64,000 bases of DNA from Ampullaceana balthica (GCA_944989445.1 CALYLW010000282.1:186001-250000); one strand, 5' to 3'; shown: positions 1 to 12,252, numbered from the stretch's first letter. Translations and numbers: made by a program. Notes: generated from the sequence alone by a model not told the origin.

Positions 1-181
1 CACTCAAACGTGTTTCAGACTCCCTCTTCATTGTGATTGGCACAACTCTTTTTAATTATTCCCAACGAGTTGTTGAACGAGAGAAAACAAAAATTTATAC
101 TTTCAACTGTTCCAAAAAAAACTGATAGTAACTGGATCCTGTTTATCTGAGTATACTCTTGCTAAGTTTAAGCTGTGGTTG

Positions 182-727
182 TCACAGTTGATGCACAATG
201 TTCTGTGATTTCTGGCACATATTCGCTGTATGCCCAGTCATTACAGCAGCATGGTCATAACATTGTGACCGACAGTCGGCTAATGGTATGCTATTAGATT
301 CCAGTTTTTCTACGATAACTCTTTCAAGCAGGTTTGCTGCGTCTTTGGAATGTATCTGTACAAAACCTAAAAATGATTCTTTGATGGTTACTTTTTTAGT
401 TTGAAAATCCACATCCAAAAATCTGATGACTTGAGAAAACTGTTCCCGGTGTCCTAGATCGAATGTTGAGTCAAGTAAGATACCGTAGTACTTGTTTTTT
501 CTGATTTCACTCAACAGCTGATTCCTTACAGTCGATGTAAGTAGGTGGATAAATTCATTTTGGATTTCCGGTGAAAAATAAGATACTGAACCTGGATTAT
601 CTCGGGCATGTTGTAGGTGTTTTTCTAACAGTGGATCATATTGAGCAACAAGTTTGATCACAGAGAGACAGGAAAGAGAGGCGGTGTCTGCTGTTTCATA
701 TGAAAGGAATCCAACTTGCTTTGACAT
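182..727 (-). pseudogene. hAT-type transposase fragment (DUF4371, ZMYM1-like)
   Basis: This 181-codon open stretch resembles the middle of hAT transposases of the ZMYM1-like group. It contains GILLDSTFDLGHREQFSQVIR, close to the usual LDST-D-xHxEQ segment with the first catalytic aspartate, then a block ending in CRSQCYDHAAVMTGH, close to the CRGQ-YD-A--MSG motif around the second aspartate. Reading continues past the stop at 182 toward base 1 with shifted frames, so the gene is broken. Full-length relatives are usually 600-800 aa. The first methionine is simply the first in the open frame; no natural start is implied. Confidence 0.7.
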
Positions 728-866
728 ACCGATGGAAGCCCGTGAGAGGAGAGACCTTCCCTCCTCTCCCCCACTTTACTCCCTCCACATTGGGATTGGG
801 GAAGTAAGATTTTTTTAAAGAGTCACAGCATGCAGCAAAGGGACGTGAATTAACCATTCTGTAAGC

Positions 867-2130
867 CAGTGGTTCTCAACCTTTTGAGATTCAATAACCA
901 CTTGAAAAATGTGTGTCTTAGCTACGGACCACTACTAAAAATTGTGCTACTGCCGTGCTGGAAAGTTAAATATAATTATACTGTGTATATAGCTAGCTAT
1001 AAGTAATATACATGTTAGTTAGTAAAACTATACTAATATGCTACGATTTGCGTGCTCCAAAAACAATATTGTAATGGCTTTCTTTTGTAACGAACAAATG
1101 TCATTTATATTAGTCTCATAGTCTTCTTATTTAATTCTACTTGCTTACTATAAAAAAAACTTTAAGTCATAAACAGTAGTTTGTATTAAAAAGACTGCCG
1201 TATTAGTTTATTTAGTACGAACGATGTTTTGTTTTTATTGTAAGCAATGCAGAAAATCCATTTTCACAAAGTTGCAAAGGGTAAACGTATTTTAAAAGCT
1301 AGCTGAGACAGTTAGGAGTACTCAAAATTTCATTAAGCCCACTTTCTGATGCAACATATTCAAAGTGGTATCGCTGGTCAGTTCAATGAATTGGTTTAAT
1401 TACGATGTTGGCCATTTTTTTTATTTGATGAGTGAATGTGTGCGAGATTAGGACTGGACACCCACGAAAAACCACTGAACGTTAAAAATCACAAAAGTAG
1501 AATTTAAATTGGTTCTGCATTGATTGAATATGACCAGAAATCAAATTTATCAACAGTTTGTTTATTTATTTCAGCATTTTCTGGTTTCTCGGTGGTTTCG
1601 TACAATTGATCAAACATCTCAAAGGTACCTTGAAATAATCTTCTTTTCCAAAGATCAAGATTTTTCGTAAAAGCAGACACTTTGTCACTGAGAGTAATTA
1701 AATGTGTCTGCTTTCCTTGCCGAGTTGAATTATGTTTATTGAGTTCTTCAAAAATTTCAGCCAAATAAGCCAGAACAGCAACCCATAAGCTATTGTTCAA
1801 ATGATCAACAAGCTTTGAGTTTTTTCTACAAGAAACTCTCTTACGTCATCACGTTATTCAAACAGTCTGATAACCAGCGAACTTCAGTACACATCAGCAA
1901 CTGTTAATTTTCAAGATTATATTCGAACATAAGAAATCAAAGAGACGAGAATTTAATAGACGAGCCTTGATAAAATTTAAAAACTATTTAGGCAAGATTA
2001 AAAATATATTTTAAGTCTGCGTTAATTCTTTTAACTTGCTAGTCTTTCTCGATGAATCATACAGTGCGTAAATTTCATGCTTTGCTCGCGGACCACTGGT
2101 GCTCCGCAGACCACAGGTTGAGAACCACTG
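867..2130. mobile_element. Non-autonomous hAT (Buster/Charlie-like), 1,264 bp
   Basis: The ends are inverted: CAGTGGTTCTCAACCTTTTG on the left and ...AGGTTGAGAACCACTG on the right. They are flanked by 859-866 (ctgtaagc) and 2131-2138 (ctttaagc), an 8-bp target duplication with one mismatch. The centre TA of that duplication fits the nnnTAnnn preference reported for Buster-type hATs. A minus-strand remnant of the transposase C-terminal region remains at 1504-1800. The element is therefore an internally deleted derivative that needs a transposase from elsewhere. Confidence 0.8.
1504..1800 (-). pseudogene. hAT transposase remnant (ZBED5/FAM200-like C-terminal part)
   Basis: The 98-codon stretch contains YLAEIFEELNKHNSTRQGK and an LSDKVSAFTKNLDLWKRRL block. 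These match the helical segment in front of the dimerisation domain in ZBED5/FAM200-type hAT transposases. The same segment (YLADIFSILNELNTSLQGS) is present in the intact transposase at 59650-61449. No BED finger or catalytic aspartates remain, so this is a fragment inside the deleted element at 867-2130. Confidence 0.65.
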
Positions 2131-2554
2131 CTTTAAGCCACTCCTTTTTCTTGTCTTGGTCATTTTGGTTGCTTTTAGTGTCGTCTCTGTCTGTTCTATT
2201 AATAGAATCGCCTTTGCCTCTTACTGCTCCCCTAGTCTCACTCCCAGCAACTCACTGTTTTTGTTTTAAACGCCATCAGAAATTCATCATTGTGGATGTG
2301 TCATTTATTTATGAGTAGAATGGCGCCCCTTAACGCTCAATGGGGGCGCCAAAATCATGCTTGCCAACTGGTTTGTAATGAAGATATTTTCGGAGCTCCA
2401 AAATTCAATCTTGCAAACGTATTTGGGATACAATAGTTTACATCAAAATAAAATTAAGTAATGAGTTTTAATACTCATTTTGGCGCCCCCTAACGTGGCG
2501 CCCGGGGACATATGTCCCCCCTGCCCCCCCTCGCTACGCCACTGAGCATTGGTT

Positions 2555-2860
2555 CTTCCAGTAACAACATGCACAATCGAGAGATCATTTAGCACTCTAA
2601 GTGTAAGACCAGTAAAAACGTGGCTACTCTCAACAACTGGTGATGATCGTTTATCTGGTCTTTGTATGATGAGTAACAACAGAAAAAATATATCTGAAAA
2701 CAAGGATTATTTAAAGAAAATGTTATCAATCGATTTGGACAAATACCAAGACGTTTACAATTTTTGTTCCAGAATAAATAGTTTAAAATTACAATATTAT
2801 CGCTGTATCAGTATAATTTATAATTGTATACTCTATTTTATTAGTATAGTAACTGTTTGA
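2555..2860 (+). pseudogene. hAT transposase C-terminal dimerisation domain remnant
   Basis: The frame contains LPVTTCTIERSFSTL followed by VKTWLLSTTGDDRLSGLCMM. This is the hAT_C dimerisation signature, with the conserved glutamate of the ERSFS block. The upstream part of this transposase is missing because the element ending at 2554 is inserted directly before it. AATAAA at 2961-2966 and a G/C-rich end near 3030-3060 may mark the 3' end of the element. It is broken and non-functional as it stands. Confidence 0.65.
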
Positions 2861-3064
2861 TACTGAAACCATTATTTTAGAAATTACAAAAATGTAATCA
2901 GTTATACTTGCAGATATAATTCTTTTTTATGTTTGATATCTATGTACAATGTCTACAATGTAATAAACTTTCATGAAATTTAGTTCAGTTTTATTATAAC
3001 AACTTTATGACATGTTTCTAAAATTAAGGGGGGGGGGTCACTTGCCCCCCTTGAATACACCCAT

Positions 3065-4970
3065 GCATACAGACAACGCCTGTGTAATACAGACAACGCC
3101 AGTGTAATACAGACATCGCCAGTGTAGTAATACAGACAACGCCTGTGTAATACATACATCGCCAGTGTAGTAATACAGACAACGCAAGTGTAATACAGAC
3201 ATCGCCAGTGTAGTAATACAGACAACGCCTGTGTAATACAGACATCGCCAGTGTAGTAATACAGACAGCGCCTGTGTAATACAGATATCGCCAGTGTAGT
3301 AATACAGACAACGCCTGTGTAATACAGACATCGCAAGTGTAATACAGACATCGCCAGTGTAGTAATACAGACAACGCCTGTGTAATACATACATCGCCAG
3401 TGTAGTAATACAGACAACGCCATTGTAATACAGACATCGCCAGTGTAGTAATACAGACAACGCCTGTGTAATACAGACATCGCCAGTGTAGTAATACAGA
3501 CAACGCAAGTGTAGTAATACAGACAACGCCAGTGTAATACAGACATCGCCAGTGTAATACAGACATCGCCAGTGTCGTAATACAGACAACGCCAGTGTAA
3601 TACAGACAACGCCAGTGTAATACAGACACCGCCAGTGTAATACAGACATCGCCAGTGTAGTAATACAGACAACGCCAGTGTAATACAGACAACGCTAGTA
3701 TAATACAGACATCGCCAGTGTCGTAATACAGACAACGCTAGTATAATACAGACATCGTCAGTGTAGAAATACGGACAACGCCTGTATAATACAGACATCG
3801 TCAGTGTAGTAATACAGACAACGCCAGTGTAATACAGACATTGTCAGTGTAATGCAGACATCGCCAGTGTAGTAATACAGACAACGCCAGTGTAATACAG
3901 ACATCGCCAGTGTCGTAATACAGACAATGCATGTGTAATACAGACATCGCCAGTGTAATACAGACATTGCCAGTGTAATACAGACATCCAGTGTAGTAAT
4001 ACAGACAACGCCAGTGTAATACAGATATCGCCAGTGTAATACAGACATCGCCAGTGTAATACAGACATCGCTAGTGTAGTAATACAGACGTCAGTGTAAT
4101 ACAGACATTGCCAGTGTTATACAGACATCGCCAGTGTAATACAGACATCGCCAGTGTAGTAATACAGACAACGCCAGTGTAGTAATACAGACATCGCCAG
4201 TGTAGTAATACAGACATCGTCAGTGTAGTAATACAGACATCGCCAGTGTAGTAATACAGACATCGCCAGTGTAGTAATACAGACATCGCCAGTGTAGTAA
4301 TACAGACATCGCCAGTGTAGTAATACAGACATCGCCAGTGTAGTAATACAGATATCGCCAGTGTAGTAATACAGACATCGCCAGTGTAGTAATACAGACA
4401 ACGCCTGTGTAATACAGACATCGCCTGTGTAATACAGACAACGCCTGTGTAATACAGACATCGCCAGTGTAATACAGACAACGCCTGTATAATTCAGACA
4501 TCGCCAGTGTAATACAGACAACGCCTGTGTAATACAGACATCGCCTGTGTAATACAGACATCGCCTGTGTAATACAGACAACGCCAGTGTAATACAGACA
4601 TCGCCAGTGTAATACAGACAACGCCTGTGTAATACAGACAACGCCTGTGTAATACAGACATCGCCTGTGTAATACAGACATCGCCAGTGTAATACAGACA
4701 ACGCCTGTGTAATACAGACATCGCCTGTGTAATACAGACATCGCCAGTGTAGTAATACAGGCAACGTCTGTGTAATACAGACATCGCCAGTGTAGTAATA
4801 CAGACAACGCCAGTGTAATACAGACATCGCCAGTGTCGTAATACAGACAACGCCAGTGTAATACAGACAACGCCAGTGTAATACAGACATCACCAGTGTA
4901 ATACAGACAACGCCAGTGTAACACAGACAACGCCAGTGTAACACAGACAACGCCAGTATAACACAGACAA
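3065..4970. repeat. 20/23-bp minisatellite, about 1.9 kb
   Basis: About ninety tandem units of a 20-bp motif (tgtaatacagacatcgccag) mix with a 23-bp form that has an extra gta (tgtagtaatacagac...). Sites alternate between atcgcc/aacgcc and cag/ctg. A run of almost pure 23-bp units lies at about 4140-4400, and pure 20-bp units at about 4400-4740. The long minus-strand open frames across it (for example 2980-3798 and 4117-4998) exist because the unit has no stops in that direction. They are not genes. Confidence 0.95.
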
Positions 4971-5164
4971 AAAAACTGTTATTGTTATAAACATCCAAAA
5001 AGACTGTGGTTTTCTAGATTTGATTTTTTTTAATGTGTCTATTGTTAAAGGTCTGAATAAAATAAAATTACAACTAACCAAAATGTCATCAAATTGTACG
5101 GACGTTAGGTAAACATCTTGTGTTGTTCTCTAGTGTAGGTTTGCACTTTGTAGAGACTGAGGTT

Positions 5165-5705
5165 AGTGTAGATTAACGAGTGTGTTATATGTCATTAAGT
5201 ATCTAGGAATGAGTTAAACATAGATTAACAAGTGTGTTATATGTCATATGTCATTAAGTCTCATGGAATGAGTTAAACATAGATTAACAAGTGTGTCATA
5301 TGTCATTAAGTATCTAGGAATGAGTTAAACATAGATTAACAAGTGTGTTATATGTCATATGTCTTATCTTATCTTATCTTATCTATACAGACGCTCCTTC
5401 TATGCAGAAGATGGTTGCGTCCACAGACCATGACAGATGATCTGTTGGCAAGTGATGCAGCATTCACAGGCCACGGCTTTGTGGGTTCCACGCATTACCC
5501 AGCCGCCTAACTACATGTAGTGTTAGGTACCCATTCGGAGCGGGGTGACTCAGGGACGCCCTAGGCCCCGGGAACAAACCCTTGCCTTCACACGGATTCG
5601 AACCCGTGACCATCGGTACGACAGTCCAGTGCGCTGCCACTCGACCACCGCGTCCCCTTAAGTCATGTCATTAAGTCTCATCGAATGAGTTAAACATAGA
5701 TTAAA
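5165..5705. repeat. 51-58-bp tandem repeat interrupted by a SINE
   Basis: Four units starting with tagattaac(a/g)agtgtgt begin at about 5168, 5221, 5279 and 5330, with spacing 53, 58 and 51 bp. Each includes a cattaagt...gaatgagttaaaca segment. The array is cut by the SINE at 5362-5656, and one more partial unit follows it (5665-5705). Confidence 0.8.
5362..5656 (-). mobile_element. tRNA-headed SINE with (AAGAT)n tail
   Basis: Read on the minus strand, the element begins at 5656 with GGGGACGCGGTGGTCGAGTG. The RNA polymerase III box A (TGGTCGAGTGGC, plus positions 5636-5647) and box B (GGTTCGAATCC, 5594-5604) are intact. A roughly 200-bp body follows, then a tail of repeated AAGAT units (plus 5362-5385). 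The head and part of the body are shared with the SINE at 29812. It is a retrotransposed copy inside a tandem repeat, not a tRNA gene: the body continues without tRNA-like 3' processing. Confidence 0.85.
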
Positions 5706-7080
5706 TATCTTATATTTAATTGTCACCCAAAACAGAAAAGTGGTCACGATTTTAAAATGATTTATTCAGTGTGGTTCCCATCCTCTGCTTTTCCACATTC
5801 ACTTTTACTCTATTAATATTATTATAAGCTTGTCCAATTTCGGCCAATGATTTAAAAAAAATAATGTTTAAAAAATAAATAAATACATTTTTTAAAAACG
5901 TTTTTAGTTAGCCAGCTACCGAAAAGGCACGAAGACTATCTACATTTTCTCTGTTTCTCTAAATATAAACTTAATTTTCTTTCTAAGATCCCCAATTTAC
6001 TGCTACTGCTAGTGCTACTGCTAGTATTCAATAAAAAAAACGAACATTTACAACGGGTTATTAGTATATGAATTGTCGAGTCAGCCTAATATAGATAACT
6101 ATTTGTTTCAGAACGTAACCCCATATTAAATGAACATCAGGTACACCTACTTTTTGAGAACCCCTGTTTCGCTTGTTTAATCGATAAGACAAGTTTGAGA
6201 AATGTTTGTGGAACTAGTTAACAACCAAGTTTAGAGTGCCCTTGCTTAACTAGTTTCTCCACAATTTTAGAACCGTTGATTTAAACAGAATGGTAAATGT
6301 CCACGCTAACTTATTGCACGCTCTCCTAACTTATATGACACATTTCGGAGTGTATAAAATCAATGAATAGCAGTTTTTTTTAAATGTTGAGAGTATGTGA
6401 AACAAGGCGGGCAGTACAAATAATCTTGTTGGGTTTCAATTATGAGATGTGTATGTGGCATGAAATCAAATGGCCAGGCATGAAAGCAAATGGCCAGGCA
6501 TGAAATCAAATGGCCATGGCCATGGTCATGAGAAGGAAATTTACTTGGAGGAAAACAAATGAAACATACTTTCGTTACCTTTAGGTTACCAAGTCAATGA
6601 TTCTCAAAACAAAATTTGAATGCATGGCTAATACAGACTACAGACTATAGCTAATACAGACTATAGCTAATACAGACTATAGCTAATAATTTCCATCACG
6701 AGACATTTTCAAAAGGAAATAATAAATTTTAACTAGCAAGTTAGACTATGGACCTAATATCAAAATGCAACTGCTACAAACAAGTTATTTATTTAGTTTA
6801 AAGAATACATTTCAAACAAATCCCCTTATAACTTACACACATTGTTAACAGTAGAAACGAATATATTTAGACAAGTTTTTATTTTCATCTCGATTCTAAT
6901 AATACATCATTCTTAAGTCTCTTACGCCCCCCTCCCCGCAGTTTGCTCTTTCATCAATTAGAGATTGAACATCAGACTAAGGATTCCGAGACAACCACTA
7001 AGCCATTTCTGAAAAAGTCTTTTCACATAAAAGGATTGCATCGATTCTGAAACTGATAAGGTAATTGGGCATGTTGAGTG
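5706..7080. other. Intergenic, no gene recognised
   Basis: AT-rich sequence without a convincing open frame or family match. It includes a threefold 20-bp repeat (catgaaatcaaatggccagg) at 6459-6520 and short cagactatagctaata repeats at about 6630-6690. Confidence 0.5.
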
Positions 7081-8560
7081 ACGTAGAATCGCGTAACTGG
7101 GGGAGGGGGTATATATTATTATTTGATAAATGTAGAGAAACTTTGACGGAAAAGGGTAGGTCTACTATTTATTCATAAAGTCAAAATAAACTTATATTGT
7201 TTTACTTTTTGTAGCAACGTAGAATTGCGTAACTGGGGTGGGGGGGTATATACAGTGGCGTAGCTAGGGGGCGGTCCGCACCGGGCGGCACACATACAGG
7301 GGCGGCATTTGTGGGCTTTTGACAGGTAAAGTCATTTCCAACAACCGCCCATTTTTCTTTTGAAGGGGGAAAACCAAAGTGAAACAAAAATATTCTTTAT
7401 TTCGAGACTTAATTAACGATCCGCGCAACATTTGTTTGATTACATAGTGGTTGTTATAACTAACGCAAACCCGTTCAAAAATTTTAAATCGCTCAAAAAA
7501 GGTGTTCTTTTATTTTTTAAAATTAAGCGCTATACGTCACATATGCCGTTTTTATAAGAATACTGCGCACAAACACAAACACACACACACAAAACAAAAA
7601 CAACAACAACACAAAAACATGACCACTGGCCACCCAATAATATGTGATATTAATATCGCCACGACAGTTTTTGCGTGAAATTTTGACATGCGCAAAATGA
7701 TGCGCTAGCAATTAGCTACATAACATGGTGGTTTAAATATTGTATTTAACTTGCAAGTAGTATATTATATTACAGTTTTAGTTTTTAGAAAATTATTGTA
7801 AGGTAACTTACTCAAAATTAAGTATTTTTATATGCATTAAAGTAGCACACAGACAATTTGTGTTTTTCATTAAAATACGGTTATTCATTAAAAATTTTAC
7901 GCCTATCCAATTAAATTATTGTGTAAATAATTGTGCAAAATAATTAGAATTCGTCTATTTTATGGAAAATTATTTAGATTTATGGCAAGAACGTGAAAAT
8001 ATTCAAATTTCTCCGTTAATAAACACCAAAATAGCATAAATCATTTCGAAAAAGACATACTTGGAAAAAATTGACATCTGAAGAAGTAACTAGAAAAACG
8101 AGATCGGATGCTGGAATTTTACTCATTTCAATGCAATCTTTTTTTCTTTTCTGTGTTATCTCAATTTATGGGAACCCGTCTCTTTTTTAAATTAATGCAA
8201 ACCCATTTCATGGAACAAAGAGATGTGTTAATACAGAACGCTGTTATAGAGAGTTGGAAATATCAACTGAACGCCGAGTTAGAAGAAGAAAAAAATATGA
8301 GTGGGGAAAATTAAGAAGACGTGGTTCTATATTTAGAACGAGAAGTACAACGAGAAATGTTTCTATCCATGGATGGAATTATAAAAGAAAATAAAAGAAC
8401 GTGTTGATGAGTTGCATGTCCTTGCAAGAAAATATTCGTGTATAATACCATGCAACCTACTAAATGAAGCATTTGAACATCAAATACATTTCTTTATTGA
8501 CATTGATAAAGAACAGTTCAATATTGAGAGAAACATGATCCGGGTTTTTATGGCTGTACA

Positions 8561-8746
8561 CAAGGCCGGTCTTGGCAATTGCGGGGCCCTATGCGGCTTA
8601 GTTTGCGAAAAGGATTGCGCTGGGCCCAGTTTGGGTAGGGATAAGGTATTAACAAGGATAATAAGTGAAAATTAAGATAGGTGTGGCCTATGAAAGCGAG
8701 GGCCCACTGCGGCCGCATAGGTTGCAGTGGCCTAAGACCAGCACTG
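8561..8746. mobile_element. 186-bp hAT-like MITE nested in the 7253 element
   Basis: The ends form an imperfect inverted repeat of about 35 bp: CAAGGCCGGTCTTGG...CTATGCGGC on the left, and CAGTGCTGGTCTTAGGCC...CTATGCGGC read inward from the right. The flanks gctgtaca (8553-8560) and gctgtacc (8747-8754) are an 8-bp duplication with one mismatch. There is no coding capacity. The insertion splits the decayed transposase frame. Confidence 0.7.
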
Positions 8747-8854
8747 GCTGTACCTACACTACAAGAAGAGGCATTATGTTAGAAAAAACGCGGGAAATGC
8801 CCCCTTGATCTATTCAACATTATAATTTTGCTAAGAATTTTTTTCAACAATTGT

Positions 8855-9033
8855 TATCAGTGTATCTAGTTGTGAAAGGAGCTTCTCCAAACTGAAGTTG
8901 ATAAAAACGATTATCTTCGTTCTACAATGAGTGATTTAAGACTACACAATTTTATATTTTCCATAGAACAAGATATTAAAAATAATTTAAATTTTGATAG
9001 CCTAATACACGATTTTTCTGCTATGAAAATAGG
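8855..9033 (+). pseudogene. hAT dimerisation-domain remnant
   Basis: Reading frames around 8860-8905 give SSCERSFSKLKLIKT. After a one-base shift the frame from 8927 gives MSDLRLHNFIFSIEQDIKNN. Together they match the hAT_C dimerisation domain of ZMYM1-like transposases (CERSFSKLKLIK--LRSTM---RL). The frameshift and the stops upstream show that it is dead. Confidence 0.7.
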
Positions 9034-9750
9034 TAAGTTAATGTATAAATATGTTTACATTAATTACATACTAATGTATACAATTTCTTTGTTTATAAAA
9101 ATATCACATATTTATAAATAAAAAATAAAAGCATATTATTTGGTAATGCTTTTGGGTGTAAATTTGGAATATGTTATGTCTCATTGCTGTGACCTCAATA
9201 ACTTTCTTGTGGCCTTTAAAAAAAGTATCTTGTATTTTTATAAATGTGTATTTATAGGTATATCATCTTATATTACTCTTTTATTACTGCTTACATAAAT
9301 AGGGTATGCAATGTAAAAAATGTTCCCCACCTTTACTGCGTTTCAATTACAATTATTTATTCATGTTTATCCTATATAATAAAAGGCAAGTTTCTGTCCG
9401 TTCTGTCCGGTCATCTATAGCGATTGGTCCATCAAACACATATGACTCCTACAGCCAATCATATTGAACACGATTACGCGGACGTTCATAACGAGTTATT
9501 TGGGTGCAGTATTTTTCCAAGACTTCATTTTGAGTTATGCGCGTTGGGATTTATAGTCAAAAGCTCTGTTTTTACGAGTTATTTATTTTAACTATAATGA
9601 ATAGTATTTTTGACGGGATACACATGTAATGCCGGTTGAGACGGCTGTTGGAGGGGAGTTACAACATGCCACCGAACGGTGGCGGAACGTCCTTGGGCGG
9701 GCTTTGTTGCTCTTTAATTTATTTTAAAAAACATCATATGATTGAAGTAA

Positions 9751-10136
9751 GGGGCCGTCCATAAATGACGTCACGCGATTTTGGCTGATTTTGTACCCCC
9801 CCCCCTCGTCACACGTCGTCACAAAAAACTTAGACCCCTTCTTCAATATGACGTCACAAAGCCCCCCCCCCACCCTCATAAAAGCTGTATTTTCTATTTG
9901 AAAATGAGCATGTGTCAAATCAATATTTTTGTTGTCATTTAAATATGTTTTTAGTGTAAGGCTGCACTCTTATATCGTAACACGCGTGAAGCCATGTAAA
10001 ACATCATTAAATAAAGTGTCGGTAATCATAAATTTAAATGGAACGTTTATTTTAACTTGTGCGTTTTGATGTGACGTCAATTATGTGACTCCCCCCCCCC
10101 TCTAGGTGCGTGACGTCATTTATGGACGGCCCCCCC
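9751..10136. mobile_element. MITE with GGGCCGTCCAT ends, copy 1
   Basis: Inverted ends GGGGCCGTCCATAAATGACG and ...CGTCATTTATGGACGGCCCC enclose about 386 bp with C-rich runs. The right flank is ttaa and the left flank is gtaa, so a TTAA target site with one later change is likely. A second copy at 35050-35281 has an exact TTAA on both sides. There is no coding capacity. Confidence 0.75.
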
Positions 10137-10202
10137 TTAAAGGGCGGCAAATTGGAGACCGCCCCGGGCGGCAAAAGTTCTAGCTACGCCACTGGGTATA
10201 TA

Positions 10203-12060
10203 TTATTATTTGATAAATGTATTGAAACTTTGACGGAAAAGGATAGATCTACTATTTATTCATAAAGTCAAAATAAACTTGTATTGTTTTACTTTTTGTT
10301 TGTTGTCCTCAGTCAAAAAAAAAGCAAAAATCTAAAATAAGATTTTTAAAAAGATCAATTAACATAACTATTAATTAAATTCACACTGTAACTAACTAGC
10401 TTAATTCTGCACACGACAATACTATTGTTGGATATATCGTCCTTTAATTACGACAAGATTAGAACTCAACGGAAGAACCTATAAGTTATAATAATATGCA
10501 ATAACTATAACTGATTGCACCCCTTGAATTAAACTTTACGCTGAAATTACCTATTTAACATTAGTCACTTTGGCAATTGAAGATACTTCTCTAAATCGAC
10601 AAGAGCAGTGAGCAAGATCTAGCTGCAAGTGCAAGCAAGTACTATTACTAAGGCTTCTGCTCCCCCCTCTCTCTCTCTTTATTCAAGTCTCAGCAGTCGA
10701 CGAATTCGCATTTCGCATGTCGATATTTTCCTTCTACTTCTACGCACTTTGGATATGCTCCACTTCTAAAAACGACCCTACTTAGAGAAGTCAAAATTGC
10801 GACTGCGATTTGCAGGATATAAATTTTGAAATTGGCTTTTTTCCCCCCTCAGGAAAGGCACACCATTAAATTACGTAAAATTTAACGAAAGATATTAATA
10901 ATATAATATAGTAATAGTATACATTTGTGATGATGTGGAGACTTATTACTTATCTTAATATTGGAACTAGTTGCACAGAATTTCAGAATACGAACAAAGT
11001 TATAAGCTATACACATAATAAGCGTTAATGCGTTATTCCTATCATTGGCATTTGTAATTATAAAAACACATATTTATTAATAAAATTGTCATTTTGCCTA
11101 CTATTTAAATCAAATTACAAGTTTAGAATTCAGAATGCTAAAGAAATAAATTCAATTATTCATGATGCATATATTATATATTTATTATCTTAATAATTAT
11201 ACACTTCTGAGACTTAAATTTTTAACTAATTCTAGTAATTCCTACTGAGTATGGTGAGGCTATAAAAATATTATAATAATCTTTAAAACATTAACATCTC
11301 TATTTAAAATCACAAACCAGCAGGTGGGTGGCGCTTCTTTGTAACGTTTTGTTATGTTGAACCTAACCATCATTCACCCACTTGCGAAATGTGCGGTGTG
11401 TTAGCAAAGGATGTTACGGTAAACCTTTTAAAACATATCTTTATCTATATATTTGTGTGTATACATTTATAATTTCAGAGGGAGGCGGGCGAAATAAAAT
11501 TTCTTTTTATAACCCATTTTTCTATTTTAAAAAATTAGTAAAATTTGTTTGTCTACACAACAAATAGTGTGTTCATTACTTTAGTTTGATTTATATTAAA
11601 ATTATCAATAAACGTATTGATACTTCCCCGACTGTTAACTATCAGTTCTGTAAGTTGAAATCTGTTCACAGCTATTAAATATTCTGGAAATAAACCTTCA
11701 AAAAAATTATTAAATTTTTGGAATTTTTCATATAATCAGAAGAAAAAAATCCGTCTTATAATCGGACCGATAAAACACACTACACACGGACACAGATAGC
11801 TCTTAGTCTTAGTCGTGTTTACAGTAAAAATTTCGATGCCATTTCCTGATTGATATGCTGGGATCCATTTCATTCTCCAACTCCAATTTTTATTGATTTT
11901 CTGAATTTAAAATATTTTTTTTTAAATATTCATCTAATACATAGTTATCAATTTAAGACTGTATCTTCCCATATGGGTTGTTCAGATATTTTAAAAATTT
12001 CTTTGTCACAGTTACATTACAGTATACTGCAACAACAAGCTACTCCCCGCTAAGAATATC
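10203..12060. other. Intergenic, upstream of INTS6
   Basis: AT-rich sequence with no gene and no element that I can name. The start (10203-10300) is the second half of the roughly 120-bp direct repeat split by the hAT insertion. Confidence 0.5.
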
Positions 12061-12252
12061 AGCCAATGAAAACAATTTTGGCTACGAGGTCACGTGTGCA
12101 AATTTCGTGGCGTGCTGGCTGCTACTTCAAGCAGTCAGTCGAGCTGCGTGAGTCTATGAGGGAGGGTATCATCGCATTTTTGCGAAAATTCCGCTGTTGT
12201 ACGCGGCCGGTACCAATTTAGGGGTCAGAATAGTGTACTTTTATTGGCCGTA
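12061..12252 (+). promoter_or_regulatory. Probable INTS6 promoter / 5' UTR
   Basis: This stretch is clearly more GC-rich than its surroundings and lies directly upstream of the INTS6 start codon. It holds a CCAAT box (agCCAATga, 12063-12067) and an E-box CACGTG (12091-12096). No TATA box is obvious. The role is inferred from position; the transcription start is not visible. Confidence 0.45.

Larger units (their letters stand above)
1..2554 (-). mobile_element. Decayed hAT element (ZMYM1/DUF4371-like), 5' end at 2554
   Basis: Read on the minus strand, the element starts at 2554 with CAGTGGCGTAGCGAGGGG, the same terminus as the hAT copy at 7253-10194. It continues through G-rich subterminal sequence into a transposase piece at 727-182. 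The right-hand flank is an older hAT remnant on the plus strand (2555-2860). Positions 867-2130 are a separate later insertion. The other end lies beyond base 1, so neither the full length nor the target duplication can be seen. Assigning 182-727 and the 2554 terminus to the same element is inference from strand and spacing. Confidence 0.55.
7253..10194 (+). mobile_element. Decayed hAT element with perfect 8-bp target duplication
   Basis: The left end CAGTGGCGTAGCTAGGGGGC at 7253 is matched by the right end ...AGCTACGCCACTG finishing at 10194. GGTATATA lies on both sides (7245-7252 and 10195-10202). The internal plus-strand transposase is broken by stops and frameshifts; the clearest part is the C-terminal dimerisation block at 8855-9033. 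Two smaller elements sit inside (8561-8746 and 9751-10136). The insertion lies in the second unit of a roughly 120-bp direct repeat, so 7081-7245 and 10203-10300 are nearly the same sequence. Confidence 0.85.

Noticed and set aside
2980..4998. Long minus-strand open frames with a repeating CLYYTGDVCIT-like protein
   Set aside because: They run through a 20/23-bp minisatellite whose unit has no stop on that strand; several frames are open at once, and unit length changes shift the frame. No start context or family likeness.
5594..5647. tRNA gene on the minus strand
   Set aside because: Box A and box B are good, but the sequence continues into a SINE body and an AAGAT tail, and a related copy exists at 29812.
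7081..10300. Flanking repeats as long terminal repeats of a retrotransposon
   Set aside because: The repeated sequence lies outside the hAT ends and the 8-bp target duplication; there is no primer-binding site, polypurine tract or gag-pol frame between.
12244..12252. TTG at 12244 as the INTS6 start
   Set aside because: ATG at 12253 gives the N-terminus conserved in the family (M-x-I-x-x-F-L-x-D-T-S-A-S); nuclear genes of animals rarely start at TTG.
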